Counted from the stretch's first letter, positions 49,894 through 60,103 are shown. The stretch: DNA of 64,000 bases from Blastomonas sp. (GCF_030373265.1 NZ_JAUCZC010000016.1:1-64000), one strand, 5' to 3'. Numbers and translations are program-made. The notes: generated from the letters alone by a model not told the origin.

Positions 49894-51042
49894 TCAAGCA
49901 GGAGATGGACCGCGCCGGAACGGAAGCATCTCGGTCAGCATGTCGCGGTCAGCCTCCACCGCTGCGCGCTCGCGCACGAGGAAATCACCCACAGCGCGGC
50001 GAAAGCCCGGATCGGGAATGTAATGCGCCGACCAGGTGATCTCGGGCGCATAGCCGCGCGCCATCTTGTGCCCGCCCTGCGCGCCCGCCTCGACACGGGT
50101 CAGGCCGCGTGCCAGTGCGGCGTCGATCGCCTGATAATAGCACAGCTCGAAATGCAGGAACGGCTTGTCGACGGTACAGCCCCAATAGCGGCCATAGAGC
50201 GTATCGCTGCCGATAAAGTTGAGCGCGCCGGCGATCGGGCGCCCTTCGTGCAGCGCCAGGATCAGCAAAATGCGATCGGCCATCGTCTGACCCATCAGGC
50301 TGAACGCCTCGCGGGTGAGATAGGGCTGGCCCCATTTGCGCGCGCCGGTGTCCTGATAGAAGATCCAGAAAGCGTCCCAATGCTCTTCGGTGATCATGTC
50401 CCCCGTCAGGTGGACGATTTCGACGCCCTCCTGTGCGTTGGCCCGCTCCTTGCGCAGGTCCTTGCGCTTGCGCGAGGTCAGCGAGGCCAGGAACCCCTCG
50501 AAGTCGCCATAGTCCTCATCGTGCCAGTGGAACTGGGTGTCGGCACGCAGCAGCCATCCGGCCTGTTCGAACAGCGGCAGTTGCGCAGGCTCGATAAAGG
50601 TCGCGTGGACCGAGGACAGGGCGTTCTGCTCGGCAAGGTTCTGCGCGGCGGTGAGGATCGGCAGCGACCAGACCGGATCGGCGAGCAGGATGCGTGGGCC
50701 GGTTGCCGGGGTGAACGGCACCGCGATCTGCAGCTTGGGATAATAGCTGCCGCCAGCATTTTCCCAGGCGTGCGCCCAATTGTGGTCGAAGACGTATTCG
50801 CCCTGGCTGTGGCTCTTGAGATAGGCCGGCAGCGCGGCGACCAGCGCGCCGTCCTCGCCCTTGATCGTGATCGGGGCAGGGGTCCATCCGGTGCCGCGCC
50901 CGACGCTGCCCGATTGCTCGAGCAGGCTTAAGAACGCGTGGGACACGAACGGATTGTCCGGACCTGCCAGAGCATCCCATTGACCAGCATCGAGTGCGGC
51001 GATGCTGCGGCCGACCTCTGCGGTGATCGCCCGCTCGTTCAT
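49894..51042 (-). CDS. GNAT-fold / FemAB-like (DUF482) acyltransferase
   Basis: NPFVSHAFLSLLEQSGSVGRGTGWTPAPI, YGRYWGCTVDKPFLHFELCYYQAIDAALARGLTRVEAGAQGGHKMARGY. Confidence 0.85.
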   Translation of the reverse strand: MNERAITAEVGRSIAALDAGQWDALAGPDNPFVSHAFLSLLEQSGSVGRGTGWTPAPITIKGEDGALVAALPAYLKSHSQGEYVFDHNWAHAWENAGGSYYPKLQIAVPFTPATGPRILLADPVWSLPILTAAQNLAEQNALSSVHATFIEPAQLPLFEQAGWLLRADTQFHWHDEDYGDFEGFLASLTSRKRKDLRKERANAQEGVEIVHLTGDMITEEHWDAFWIFYQDTGARKWGQPYLTREAFSLMGQTMADRILLILALHEGRPIAGALNFIGSDTLYGRYWGCTVDKPFLHFELCYYQAIDAALARGLTRVEAGAQGGHKMARGYAPEITWSAHYIPDPGFRRAVGDFLVRERAAVEADRDMLTEMLPFRRGPSPA

Positions 51043-51839
51043 GCTGGTAGCGCGGAGTCCGGCATGGCTGTCCGTTCGTAGATCGGTGCATCGGCATATG
51101 CAGCGGCGATGGCGTGCTGATCGTCGCTGCGCACGGTCCAGGTCAGCACCGGTAGCCCGCGCGCGCGCTGCGCGCCGGCGAAGCGGCTGGGCAGGTCGCG
51201 GATGTCATAGGCCAGAAAATCGGGTTTGGCCTTCCACAGGTCGCGATGGCGTTGCAGCATGCCCTTCCAGCCGCGGTTGCCTTCCTCGGTGATGACAAGC
51301 CCGCGTGTGATGTGCGGTGCCTGCCGCCGGAACCACGCCGACACGGCCGGGTGGAAGCCCATGATCGCCGCCTTGCCGCCATAGCCTTCTAGCGCGCGGC
51401 GCACCGCCAGGCACAGGGGCGCGACGTTGTCACTCTCGGTCTTGATCTCGATCAGGATCGGCGCGCGCCCGCGCACCACGCCCAGCACCGCGCCAAGCTC
51501 GGCAATCGCGCCGTTCTGACCGATCAGGCGGATCTGGGTCAACTCGGCGGCGGTCTTGCCGTCAACCCGCCCTTGCGCCAGCGTCAGCCGGCTGAGCGAG
51601 AAATCGTGGAACACCACCGCGCGGTTGTCGATGCTGCGCTGGACGTCGCATTCGATGCCATGGCCCGCCGCGATCGCTGCAGCAAAGGCGGGCAGGCCGT
51701 TCTCCAGCACCGGCCCGTCCCAGTTGCCATCATGCAGTCCGCGATGGGCGTAGGGCTGCTCTCCCAGCCAGGCGATGCGGCGGGGGTCGGGCGGCGGCGC
51801 CAGCCAGCCGTCAAGCAGGCCGAACGGCAACAATTGCAT
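51039..51839 (-). CDS. Glycerophosphodiester phosphodiesterase
   Basis: YAHRGLHDGNWDGPVLENGLPAFAAAIAAGHGIECDVQRSIDNRAVVFHDFSL. Confidence 0.92.
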   Translation of the reverse strand: MQLLPFGLLDGWLAPPPDPRRIAWLGEQPYAHRGLHDGNWDGPVLENGLPAFAAAIAAGHGIECDVQRSIDNRAVVFHDFSLSRLTLAQGRVDGKTAAELTQIRLIGQNGAIAELGAVLGVVRGRAPILIEIKTESDNVAPLCLAVRRALEGYGGKAAIMGFHPAVSAWFRRQAPHITRGLVITEEGNRGWKGMLQRHRDLWKAKPDFLAYDIRDLPSRFAGAQRARGLPVLTWTVRSDDQHAIAAAYADAPIYERTAMPDSALPA

Positions 51840-52278
51840 CGATTTCCACGGCTGCGCCCAGCGGCAGCACGGGTACGCCGACAGCGCTGCGCGCATGCTG
51901 GCCAGCGGGGCCGAAGACCTGCGCCATCAGATCGGAAGCGCCATTGGCGACCTTGGGCTGGGCGTTGAACTCGGGCGTACTCGCAATGAACGCGCCCAAT
52001 TTGACGATCCGCTCGACCCGGTCGAGCGAGCCCAGAGCTGCCTTCATCTGCGCGATCAGCATGATGCCGCATGCGCGTGCCGCGGCTTCTCCGGCTTCGA
52101 GCGAAACATTCTCCCCCAGCCGTCCGGTGACCACCTTGCCGTCGATGAACGGCAGCTGGCCCGAGATGTAGAGCAATCCATTTACTTCCACGGCGGGAAC
52201 ATAGGATGCCACGGGGGCTGCCGGCTGGGGCAGGTCCAGCCCAATTTCGGCCAGCCTTTTTTCAATGATGTCAGTCAT
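51811..52278 (-). CDS. RidA family protein (YjgF/UK114-like)
   Basis: NGLLYISGQLPFIDGKVVTGRLGENVSLEAGEAAARACG...AFIASTPEFNAQPKVANGASDLM. Confidence 0.92.
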   Translation of the reverse strand: MTDIIEKRLAEIGLDLPQPAAPVASYVPAVEVNGLLYISGQLPFIDGKVVTGRLGENVSLEAGEAAARACGIMLIAQMKAALGSLDRVERIVKLGAFIASTPEFNAQPKVANGASDLMAQVFGPAGQHARSAVGVPVLPLGAAVEIDAIVAVRPA

Positions 52279-52309
52279 ATGCGCATTCTCTCCAATGGGT
52301 GGGCCAGCG

Positions 52310-53002
52310 TCAAGCTGCCGCTGCGATGCCGGGGGCAGGGACGCCCAGCGCAAAACGTTCGAGCACCCAGTCGAGCGCTTCGTGCCAACTGTCGATCCGG
52401 GCATGGGCATGGCCGGCGCTGGCGGCACAGGCGATATGCGGAGCGAGCGCGGTCTCTCCGACCATGTGCAGCCGCCAGACCTCGGGTGCGTGCTCGGCGG
52501 CGGATTCGTGGTGCTGCGGCAGATCGTCGACGAAGATCGCGACCGAGGGGGCATGCTCATCGATGATCCGCTTCAGGGGTTCGCCCTTGGGCCCCTGGTT
52601 GCAGACGACGCGATGGTGCACGCCAAAGCGCGCCAGCTGCTCGCTGCGCGACTGCTGGCGGTGATCATTGAGGTTGGTCAGAACGACGATGTCGGCCTGT
52701 TCGCTGATCGCCTGCAGGGCCTCGATCGCGCCCGGGATCGGCATCTGGCGATGCATTTCGGTGTCGAAGAACGCATTGAGCAAAGGCCAGATATCCCCCG
52801 GTTTTACCGCTTCGCGCGTCTTGCGATCGAGCAGCGCCTTGGCGAAATCGCCGCCGGACATGTCGAACTCGATGTCATGCGCCTCGTCCAGCCATTCGCG
52901 GAACGGGGAGACCATATACAGCAGCACCTCGTCGCAATCGGTGATCAGCAGTGGGCGGGGGGCTCGGGGGGAGGGGGTCATGTCGGGTCCGTTCGGGGTC
53001 AT
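52310..53002 (-). CDS. HAD-family hydrolase-like protein
   Basis: LLITDCDEVLLYMVSPFREWLD, DIVVLTNLNDHR, SVAIFVDDLPQHHESAAEH. Confidence 0.8.
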   Translation of the reverse strand: MTPNGPDMTPSPRAPRPLLITDCDEVLLYMVSPFREWLDEAHDIEFDMSGGDFAKALLDRKTREAVKPGDIWPLLNAFFDTEMHRQMPIPGAIEALQAISEQADIVVLTNLNDHRQQSRSEQLARFGVHHRVVCNQGPKGEPLKRIIDEHAPSVAIFVDDLPQHHESAAEHAPEVWRLHMVGETALAPHIACAASAGHAHARIDSWHEALDWVLERFALGVPAPGIAAAA

Positions 53003-53304
53003 GTCTGGCGTTCAAGTTCAATGCGGGCGTTGACCAAAGCCGGCGGGCTGGTGCCGATTGCATCGGCAGCGGCAACCAGATCGGCCTCGTGCCCCTCGAG
53101 ATAGCGGACGAATTCCGCCAGAATTCTGGGGTTCGAGGCGCCCTGGCGCAGATCGTCGACGGTCATTCCGGTAAGTGACAGCAACCGGTCGGCGCGCTCA
53201 CCGTCGCCCAGCAGCCAGGATAGCGCCATCAGCGCCATCGTCGCAGGATCATTGGGCTGACCCCGGTCTGCCCTGATTGTGTCTGGCCTGATTGTGTCGG
53301 TCAC
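52999..53304 (-). CDS. DUF3572 domain-containing protein
   Basis: ALMALSWLLGDGERADRLLSLTGMTVDDLRQGASNPRILAEFVRYLEGHEADLVAAADAIG; divergent to DivK-like gene. Confidence 0.85.
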   Translation of the reverse strand: MTDTIRPDTIRADRGQPNDPATMALMALSWLLGDGERADRLLSLTGMTVDDLRQGASNPRILAEFVRYLEGHEADLVAAADAIGTSPPALVNARIELERQT

Positions 53305-53379
53305 GGCTTTGGCCTACATCCACGTTCTGGTGAATAACGTCCGGCGCCTCGCGCGTCGGCAATTTGGATAAGCGGTTCA

Positions 53380-53742
53380 GTGGCAAAAAGAGTGCTGGTT
53401 GTCGAGGACAACGACCTCAATCGCAAACTTTTCTGCGATCTCCTCACCGCGCACGGCTTTGCCGTCGAGGGGCTGGCGGATGGCCGCGAGGTTATGGAGC
53501 GTGCACGTCAGTTCGTGCCCGGATTGATTATCATGGATATCCAGTTGCCCCACATCAGCGGGCTCGAACTGATCGAGGCGATCAAGGCCGATCGCGACCT
53601 GCGGCTGATCCCGATCATGGCGGTCACCGCGTATGCGGGCAAGGGCGACGAAGACCGGATCCGCGACGCCGGCGCCGAGGGCTATGTGTCCAAGCCGGTG
53701 TCGATCGGGCCGTTCATGGCGGCGGTGAACGCGCTCGTGTAA
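53380..53742 (+). CDS. divK: Single-domain response regulator, DivK-like
   Basis: KRVLVVEDNDLNRKLFCDLL, IIMDIQLPHISGLE, MAVTAYAGKGDEDRIRDAGAEGYVSKPVS; GTG start. Confidence 0.85.
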   Translation: MAKRVLVVEDNDLNRKLFCDLLTAHGFAVEGLADGREVMERARQFVPGLIIMDIQLPHISGLELIEAIKADRDLRLIPIMAVTAYAGKGDEDRIRDAGAEGYVSKPVSIGPFMAAVNALV

Positions 53743-53770
53743 AGCGCGCTCACCGGGCCGAAGTTCAGTT

Positions 53771-55018
53771 TCAGATACGCTCGATGATGATCGCAGGGGC
53801 CATGCCGCCCGCAGCGCACATCGTAATGAGGCCATAGCGGCCACCCGAACGTTCCAACTCGTCAAGCGCGGTGCCGATCAGCATCGATCCGGTCGCGCCG
53901 ATCGGATGTCCCAGCGCCATCGCGCCGCCGTTGATGTTGACCTTTTCGCGGTCGAGATCGAGATCGCGGATGAATTTCTCCGCCACCACCGAAAACGCCT
54001 CGTTGATTTCCCACACGTCGATGTCGTCCTTGGTCAGGCCTGCGCGCTCCAACGCCTTCTTCGCCGCGGGGACGGGGGCGTTGAGCATCAGCGTTGGGTC
54101 ATCGCCCATGTTGACATAGGTGACGATGCGCGCGCGCGGCTTTAGCCCGTGCTTGTCGGCATACTCCTTCGAGGCGATCAGCACCGCTGCTGCACCATCG
54201 ACCACGCCCGAGCTGTTGCCCGCGTGGTGGACGTGCTCGATCGTCAGGTCGGGATAGCGCCGATTGATCTGCTTGCGGAAGGTCGTGCCGCCGATCTCGA
54301 AATCGGCCAGCGCGGTGAACGCGGGCTTGAGCCCGGCAAGGCTCTCGGCGGTGGTTTCGGGGCGCGGGAACTCCTCGCGGTCGAGCGCGACCGAGCCATC
54401 GGGATTGTGCACCGGCACCACCGACTTGTCGAAACGGCCCTCGGCGATCGCGCGCGCCGCACGCTGCTGGCTGACCAGAGCGAGCGCATCCAACGCTTCG
54501 CGCGAAATGCCCTCGATCGAGGCGATCGCATCGCCGCACACGCCCTGGTGCGACTGCGGGTGCAGTTCGTCGAGCGCAGGGTTGTGCGATCCCATCAGCG
54601 GCGGCGGCATGCCGGCGTTCGCTTCGGCTGCGCCCACGGTCTGGGTGTAGCTCATCATCTCGGTGCCGCCCGCGATCACGCAGTCTTCCATGCCCGACAT
54701 CACCGATGCCGTCGCCATGTTGACCGAGGTGATGCCGCCGCCGCAGAAGCGGTCGAGCGTCACGCCGCTGGCCTTGACATCATAGCCTGCCGCGAGCGCG
54801 GCCATGCGGCCAAGGTCGCCGCCCTGCTTGCCCTTCTGGGTCGAGGTCGACCACACGATATCGTCGACGGTCGCGGTGTCGAGGTGGTTGCGGTCCTTGA
54901 TCGCCTTGAGCACGGTCGCGGCAAGGTCCTGCGGATGCAGGTGCGACAGCGCGCCCTTGCCGGGCTTGCCGACCCCACGCGGGGTGCGGACAGCGTCGAT
55001 GATATAGGCGTCGGCCAT
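53771..55018 (-). CDS. Acetyl-CoA C-acetyltransferase (thiolase)
   Basis: LDRFCGGGITSVNMATASVMSGMEDCVIAGGTEMMS, NINGGAMALGHPIGATGS, MCAAGG. Confidence 0.94.
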   Translation of the reverse strand: MADAYIIDAVRTPRGVGKPGKGALSHLHPQDLAATVLKAIKDRNHLDTATVDDIVWSTSTQKGKQGGDLGRMAALAAGYDVKASGVTLDRFCGGGITSVNMATASVMSGMEDCVIAGGTEMMSYTQTVGAAEANAGMPPPLMGSHNPALDELHPQSHQGVCGDAIASIEGISREALDALALVSQQRAARAIAEGRFDKSVVPVHNPDGSVALDREEFPRPETTAESLAGLKPAFTALADFEIGGTTFRKQINRRYPDLTIEHVHHAGNSSGVVDGAAAVLIASKEYADKHGLKPRARIVTYVNMGDDPTLMLNAPVPAAKKALERAGLTKDDIDVWEINEAFSVVAEKFIRDLDLDREKVNINGGAMALGHPIGATGSMLIGTALDELERSGGRYGLITMCAAGGMAPAIIIERI

Positions 55019-55086
55019 GCAGGTATCCTCTCGGGCTTCGTTGGTTTAACCGATCAGTTAAACCATCCCCGGGACGCCAGCAAGCG

Positions 55087-56943
55087 TCAATTCAGCGCTT
55101 CGAGCTTCTCGTTGTTTTCAAGCCACGTCGCCTCGGCTGCGGCAAGCTCGTCGCCCAGCCGCGCGCGCTGGCGGGCCAGTTCGCTCATCGTCAGCTTGGC
55201 GTGCTCGGGCTTGGCCGAAGAAGGGTCGAACATCGCGCGGTCGAGGTCGGAACACTGCGCCTGAAGTTCGGCGACGGCCTTTTCGGCTGCCTTGACCTTG
55301 TTCTCGACCTTGCGGACCTGATCGCGGTGGAAGGCGTCGGCCTTCTTGTCCTTCTTGGACATCTTGGGCTTGGGCTCGCCCTTGGGCTGGTTGATGCCCA
55401 GCACGAAGTCCATGTAATCGCGCATCGAGCCGTTGTATTCGGTCGCGGTGCCGGCATCGACCAGCACCAGCCGGTCGGCGGTCAGCTCGACCATGTGGCG
55501 GTCATGGCTGATCAGGATCACCGCGCCGTCATATTCGTTGAGCGCCTGCACCAAAGCCTCGCGCGCATCGACATCCAAGTGGTTGGTCGGTTCGTCGAGG
55601 ATCAGCAGGTGCGGGGCATCGCGGGTGATCAGCGCCAGCGCCAGCCGCGCGCGCTCGCCGCCCGACAGGGTGCCGACGCTCGACATCGCGCGGTTGCCCG
55701 AGAAGCCGAAGCGGCCGAGTTGCGCGCGCACGGCTGCAGGCGTCTTGCCCTTCATCGCGCGGGTCATCTGTTCGAGCGGGGTGCTGTCGCTTTCGAGTTC
55801 TTCGACCTGATACTGGGTAAAATAGCCGATCTGCATCTTGCCCGCGGTATCCATCGCACCTTCGAGCGGCGGCAGCTGGGCTGCGAGCAGCCGTGCGAGC
55901 GTGGTCTTGCCGTTGCCGTTGCGCCCCAAGAGCGCGATCCGGTCGTCGGGATCGATCCGCAGGTTCAGCCGCCGCAGGATCGGCGTGTCCGCGCTATAGC
56001 CGACCGCGGCCAGATCGAGCGTGATCAGCGGGGGCTTGAGCTCGGAAGGGCTGGGGAAGTCGAAGGTCAGGCTCGGATCTTCCATCAGCGCGGTGATCGG
56101 CTGCATCTTGGCGAGCATCTTGGCGCGTGACTGCGCCTGCTTGGCGGTCGAGGCGCGGGCGCTGTTGCGCGCGACGTAATCCTGCAACTTGGCGCGCTGG
56201 GCATCCTGCGACAGCTTGGCGGCGGCGAGCTGCGCGGCGCGTTCGGCGCGCTGGCGCTCGAAGCTGTCATAGCCGCCGGGATAGAGCGTCACCTTGCCGC
56301 CCTGCAGGTGCAGGATGTGGTCGACGACGTTGTTGAGCAAATCGCGCTCGTGGCTGATGACGATCAGCGTGGCGGGGTACGCCTTGAGGAAGTTTTCGAG
56401 CCACAAGGTCGCTTCGAGATCGAGGTGGTTCGAGGGCTCGTCGAGCAGCAGCACGTCGGGCTGCGAGAACAGCAGCGCACCCAAAGCGACGCGCATCTTC
56501 CAGCCGCCCGAAAAGCTGTCGAGCGGGCGGTTCTGCATCTCGTCGTCGAAGCCGAGGCCGGTGAGAATGATCGCCGCGCGCGAAGGCGCGCTATAGGCAT
56601 CGATCGCGAGCAACCGATCATGGACATCGCCCAGCCGGTCGGGATCGGTGCAGGTTTCGGCCTCTTCGAGCAGGCTGGTGCGCTCGACATCGGCGGCGAG
56701 CACGGTCTCGAGCGGGGTCATCGCGCCGTGCGGGGCTTCCTGTGCGATATAGCCCAGTTTGGCGAGGCGTGGCATGTCGATCTCGCCGTCATCGGGCTCG
56801 AGTTCGCCGATCATCACCTTCATCAGCGTGGACTTGCCCGCGCCGTTGCGCCCGATCAGGCCGATACGGCCGCCAGGGGGAATGGACGCGGTTGCGCCGT
56901 CGAGGATCGTGCGGCCACCCAGCCGGACGGTGATGTTGTTCAT
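55087..56943 (-). CDS. ABC-F family ATP-binding protein
   Basis: Two ABC cassettes (GRNGAGKST, GRNGNGKTT; LSGGERARLALALI; LDEPTNHLDVDAREAL) with C-terminal coiled coil. Confidence 0.94.
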   Translation of the reverse strand: MNNITVRLGGRTILDGATASIPPGGRIGLIGRNGAGKSTLMKVMIGELEPDDGEIDMPRLAKLGYIAQEAPHGAMTPLETVLAADVERTSLLEEAETCTDPDRLGDVHDRLLAIDAYSAPSRAAIILTGLGFDDEMQNRPLDSFSGGWKMRVALGALLFSQPDVLLLDEPSNHLDLEATLWLENFLKAYPATLIVISHERDLLNNVVDHILHLQGGKVTLYPGGYDSFERQRAERAAQLAAAKLSQDAQRAKLQDYVARNSARASTAKQAQSRAKMLAKMQPITALMEDPSLTFDFPSPSELKPPLITLDLAAVGYSADTPILRRLNLRIDPDDRIALLGRNGNGKTTLARLLAAQLPPLEGAMDTAGKMQIGYFTQYQVEELESDSTPLEQMTRAMKGKTPAAVRAQLGRFGFSGNRAMSSVGTLSGGERARLALALITRDAPHLLILDEPTNHLDVDAREALVQALNEYDGAVILISHDRHMVELTADRLVLVDAGTATEYNGSMRDYMDFVLGINQPKGEPKPKMSKKDKKADAFHRDQVRKVENKVKAAEKAVAELQAQCSDLDRAMFDPSSAKPEHAKLTMSELARQRARLGDELAAAEATWLENNEKLEALN

Positions 56944-57230
56944 TGCGAGCATGCACGCGCGCCTATCAGGGCGCGGCGCATTAGCCAAGCGGGGCGTTGC
57001 TGCGATGCAGCGAAAACGTTGCCAAAACCCCTATCAGCTTGCGCGCGGATGAACGCTCGGCCCCATCTGATACACTTTGCGACACTTTTGCCGGTGATCC
57101 GGCATAGCTGTGCGACATTGGACTCCTAAAACGGTTCTCAAGGAAGTCGTTCCGGTCCCCAATTTCCCCCTTTGCAGCGGGGCTGGGGCGACTTCCTCCG
57201 ATTTGGAAACGAACCACAAAGGAATACCCC

Positions 57231-57842
57231 ATGAAGAAGACCCTTATAGCAGGTGCCGCTCTCGCCGCGATGCTCACTGGCAGCATGGCCATTGCCCAGC
57301 CGGGCGGCGGCAAGATGCGCGGCCCGGATGCCAATCAGGACGGCGTGATCACCGAAGCCGAGGTCCGCGGCCATGCGCGCGAGCGCTTTGCCAAGATGGA
57401 CGTCAACAACGACGGCAAGATCGACAAGGCCGACCGTGAAGCCCGTCAGGCCGAGCGCTTCAAGAAGCTCGACACCGACGGAAACGGTCAGATCAGCCAG
57501 GCCGAAATGACCGCAGCGCGCGAAGCCCGTGAAGCCAAGCGCGGTGAGCGCATGGCGCAGCGTGGCACCGAGGCCAAGCCGGGCGAGACGCGCGGTGGAC
57601 CCGGCGGCAAATGGCGCGGCAAGCGCGGCGGTGGCGGCGAAGGCATGCAGCGCGGCATGATGCGGATGGACACCAACAAGGACGGCGCGATCTCGCTGGC
57701 CGAGTTCGAAGCCGCCGCAGTCGAGCGCTTCAAGCGCCAGGACACCAACAACGACGGCCAGGTGACCAAGGCCGAACGCGACGCTGCGCGCGAAGCGATG
57801 AAGCAGCGCTGGCAGGAAAAGCGCGCTGCTCCCGAGGGCTGA
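57231..57842 (+). CDS. Secreted EF-hand calcium-binding protein with five EF-hand loops
   Basis: Signal peptide plus DANQDGVITEAE, DVNNDGKIDKAD, DTDGNGQISQAE, DTNKDGAISLAE, DTNNDGQVTKAE. Confidence 0.9.
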   Translation: MKKTLIAGAALAAMLTGSMAIAQPGGGKMRGPDANQDGVITEAEVRGHARERFAKMDVNNDGKIDKADREARQAERFKKLDTDGNGQISQAEMTAAREAREAKRGERMAQRGTEAKPGETRGGPGGKWRGKRGGGGEGMQRGMMRMDTNKDGAISLAEFEAAAVERFKRQDTNNDGQVTKAERDAAREAMKQRWQEKRAAPEG

Positions 57843-57939
57843 TCCAGCCTTGATCCGACCTTCCGGCCCCGGTGCAGGTTCCCCGCTGCACCGGGGCCGG
57901 TTGCCTTTGCCCCCCGCAACCGGCACATGCTGAATTGAT

Positions 57940-58674
57940 ATGAACGAACCCGTCCACATCCTGCTCGTCGATGACGAACCGTCTTTGCGCGAACCTCTGG
58001 CCGAATATCTCGTCGGGCAGGGCTTCGACGTGACCGAGGCAGGTGATGCCGCCAGGGCGCGGACGTTGATGCGCGACCAGCGCTTTTCCATCCTGCTGCT
58101 CGATATCATGATGCCCGGCGAGGATGGCCTGAGCCTGTGCCGCCATGTCGCGGCGCAATCCGAAATTCCGGTCATCCTGCTCACCGCGAAGGGCGAGGCG
58201 ATGGACCGGATCATCGGATTGGAAATCGGCGCGGATGACTATGTCGTCAAACCCTTCGACCCGCGCGAACTGGTGGCGCGGATCAAGACCGTGCTGCGCC
58301 GCGCTTCGCGGTCCCCGCAAGCGCTCGAGGAAGACGTGCAGGGCTTCGAGTTCGACGGCTGGACGCTCGACACCGTCAAGCGCCGCCTGATCGATCCCGA
58401 TGGCGCGCTCGTCCCGATCTCCACCGCCGAATTCAAGCTGCTCCAGGTGTTCGCCGAACATGCAGGGCACGTGCTCAACCGCGACCAGTTGCTCGATCTC
58501 GCGCATGGCCGCGAGGCGCATCTGTTCGATCGTGCGATTGACAACCAGATCAGCCGTCTGCGCAAGAAGGTCGAGGTCGACAACCGCAGTCCCAAGCTGA
58601 TCAAGACCGTATGGGGCGGCGGCTACACGCTCGCCGCCAAGGTGCGCCGTCTGGCCAGCCCCGATACGCCATGA
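57940..58674 (+). CDS. OmpR-family response regulator
   Basis: ILLVDDEPSLREPLAEYL, LLLDIMMPGEDGL, winged-helix LLDLAHGREAHLFDRAIDNQISRLRKKVE. Confidence 0.94.
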   Translation: MNEPVHILLVDDEPSLREPLAEYLVGQGFDVTEAGDAARARTLMRDQRFSILLLDIMMPGEDGLSLCRHVAAQSEIPVILLTAKGEAMDRIIGLEIGADDYVVKPFDPRELVARIKTVLRRASRSPQALEEDVQGFEFDGWTLDTVKRRLIDPDGALVPISTAEFKLLQVFAEHAGHVLNRDQLLDLAHGREAHLFDRAIDNQISRLRKKVEVDNRSPKLIKTVWGGGYTLAAKVRRLASPDTP

Positions 58675-60092
58675 CCATTGTAAAGCGGCCGAGTTTGAAG
58701 AGCCTGTGGCCGTCCAGCCTGGCCGGCCGCCTGCTCGTGACCATCGCGCTCGCGCTGCTGGTCGGGCAGTTGCTCAACGGCGTGCTGCTGGTGCGCGCGC
58801 AGCGAGCGCAGGCGATGGACCGGGTTGCGGCCGAGGCTGCGGTCCGGCTGATCGCAGCGACCGACCGGATCGAGGCGGGTCGCCCGCTGCGCGAGCGAAG
58901 GCTCGGGCGGATGAACCGCGCGCCCGGGCTCAGGCTGCGCCGCACCGACCTGACACCCGCCAACCCGCTCAAGCCGGGAATGCGGGCGTTGCCTCAACTT
59001 GAGGAACGACTCGACGCGATCCTGCCGAGCTATGGCGTGGAGTATCGCCAGATCGATGCCGCCGCCATGGCGGCCCCGCCACGGCCGCAGCGGATGGCGC
59101 GGCTGTCGGCGGAAATTGGCGGGCGCGGAGACGCGGAAATCCGCCAATTGGCGCTGATCGCGATCGAGCGCCCGGACGGCCAATGGCTGAGCGTCGGGGT
59201 CCCCGTGCCCGAGGCGTCGAGCCGCGTCGGCGCGACGATCATCTTTCAAACGGTGGTGCTGTATCTGGTGATGCTGGTGCCTTTGGTGTGGCTGACCCGA
59301 CGGATCGCCCGGTCGATGGGGGCATTGCGCGATGGCGTCGCGCAGTTCGAGCAGACCCAGCAGGCGCAGCCGATCGAGCCCTCGGGCCCCAGCGACCTTG
59401 CCGACCTGACGCGATCATTCAACGCGATGAGCGCGCGGATCGCCGCGATGCTCAACGAGAAGGACGTGATGCTCGGCGCGATCGGGCATGATCTCAAGAC
59501 GCCGCTTGCAGCCTTGCGGGTCCGCGTAGAATCGGTGCCCGACGACCGCCAGCGCGGACGCATGGTCGCGAGCATCGACGATATCACCCGCACGCTCGAC
59601 GACATCCTGTCGCTGGCGCGGATCGGACGCACCGGCGAGGCGCCCGAGCCGGTCAATCTGGGCGCCTTGGTCGAGATGATCGCCGACGAATATCGCGATC
59701 TGGGGCAGGACGTCGAACTGGCCGATTGCGAGCGGATTGTCGCGCCGCTGCAGCTCACCTGGATCCGCCGCGCGTTGCGCAACGTCATCGGCAACGCTGT
59801 GCGCTATGGGACGCGCGCGCGGATCAGCGTTGCGCGGCAGGCGTCGTCTGTTTCGATCACGATCGACGACGACGGGCCTGGCATCGCCGACGACCAGATC
59901 GAACGGATGTTCGAACCTTTCACCCGGTTGGAAGCCTCGCGCAACATGGCGACCGGCGGCACGGGTCTGGGCCTGACGCTCGCCCGCGCGGTCGCGCACC
60001 AGCATGGCGGTACGCTGACGGTGCAGAACCGGCGCGGTGCGGACGGTGCGGTCGAAGGGCTGCGCGCGGTGCTGACGCTGCCGGTGGGGTGA
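58671..60092 (+). CDS. Sensor histidine kinase with HAMP domain
   Basis: AIGHDLKTPLAALRVRVESV H-box, NAVRYG N-box, DDGPGIADDQIERMFEPF, GTGLGLTLARAVA; ATGA overlap with regulator. Confidence 0.94.
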   Translation: MTIVKRPSLKSLWPSSLAGRLLVTIALALLVGQLLNGVLLVRAQRAQAMDRVAAEAAVRLIAATDRIEAGRPLRERRLGRMNRAPGLRLRRTDLTPANPLKPGMRALPQLEERLDAILPSYGVEYRQIDAAAMAAPPRPQRMARLSAEIGGRGDAEIRQLALIAIERPDGQWLSVGVPVPEASSRVGATIIFQTVVLYLVMLVPLVWLTRRIARSMGALRDGVAQFEQTQQAQPIEPSGPSDLADLTRSFNAMSARIAAMLNEKDVMLGAIGHDLKTPLAALRVRVESVPDDRQRGRMVASIDDITRTLDDILSLARIGRTGEAPEPVNLGALVEMIADEYRDLGQDVELADCERIVAPLQLTWIRRALRNVIGNAVRYGTRARISVARQASSVSITIDDDGPGIADDQIERMFEPFTRLEASRNMATGGTGLGLTLARAVAHQHGGTLTVQNRRGADGAVEGLRAVLTLPVG

Positions 60093-60103
60093 GGCGTTGT
60101 GGA

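Noticed and set aside
48395-50023. 542-aa plus-strand ORF antisense to the S9 peptidase
   Set aside because: Shadow ORF; S9 peptidase motifs intact on the minus strand.
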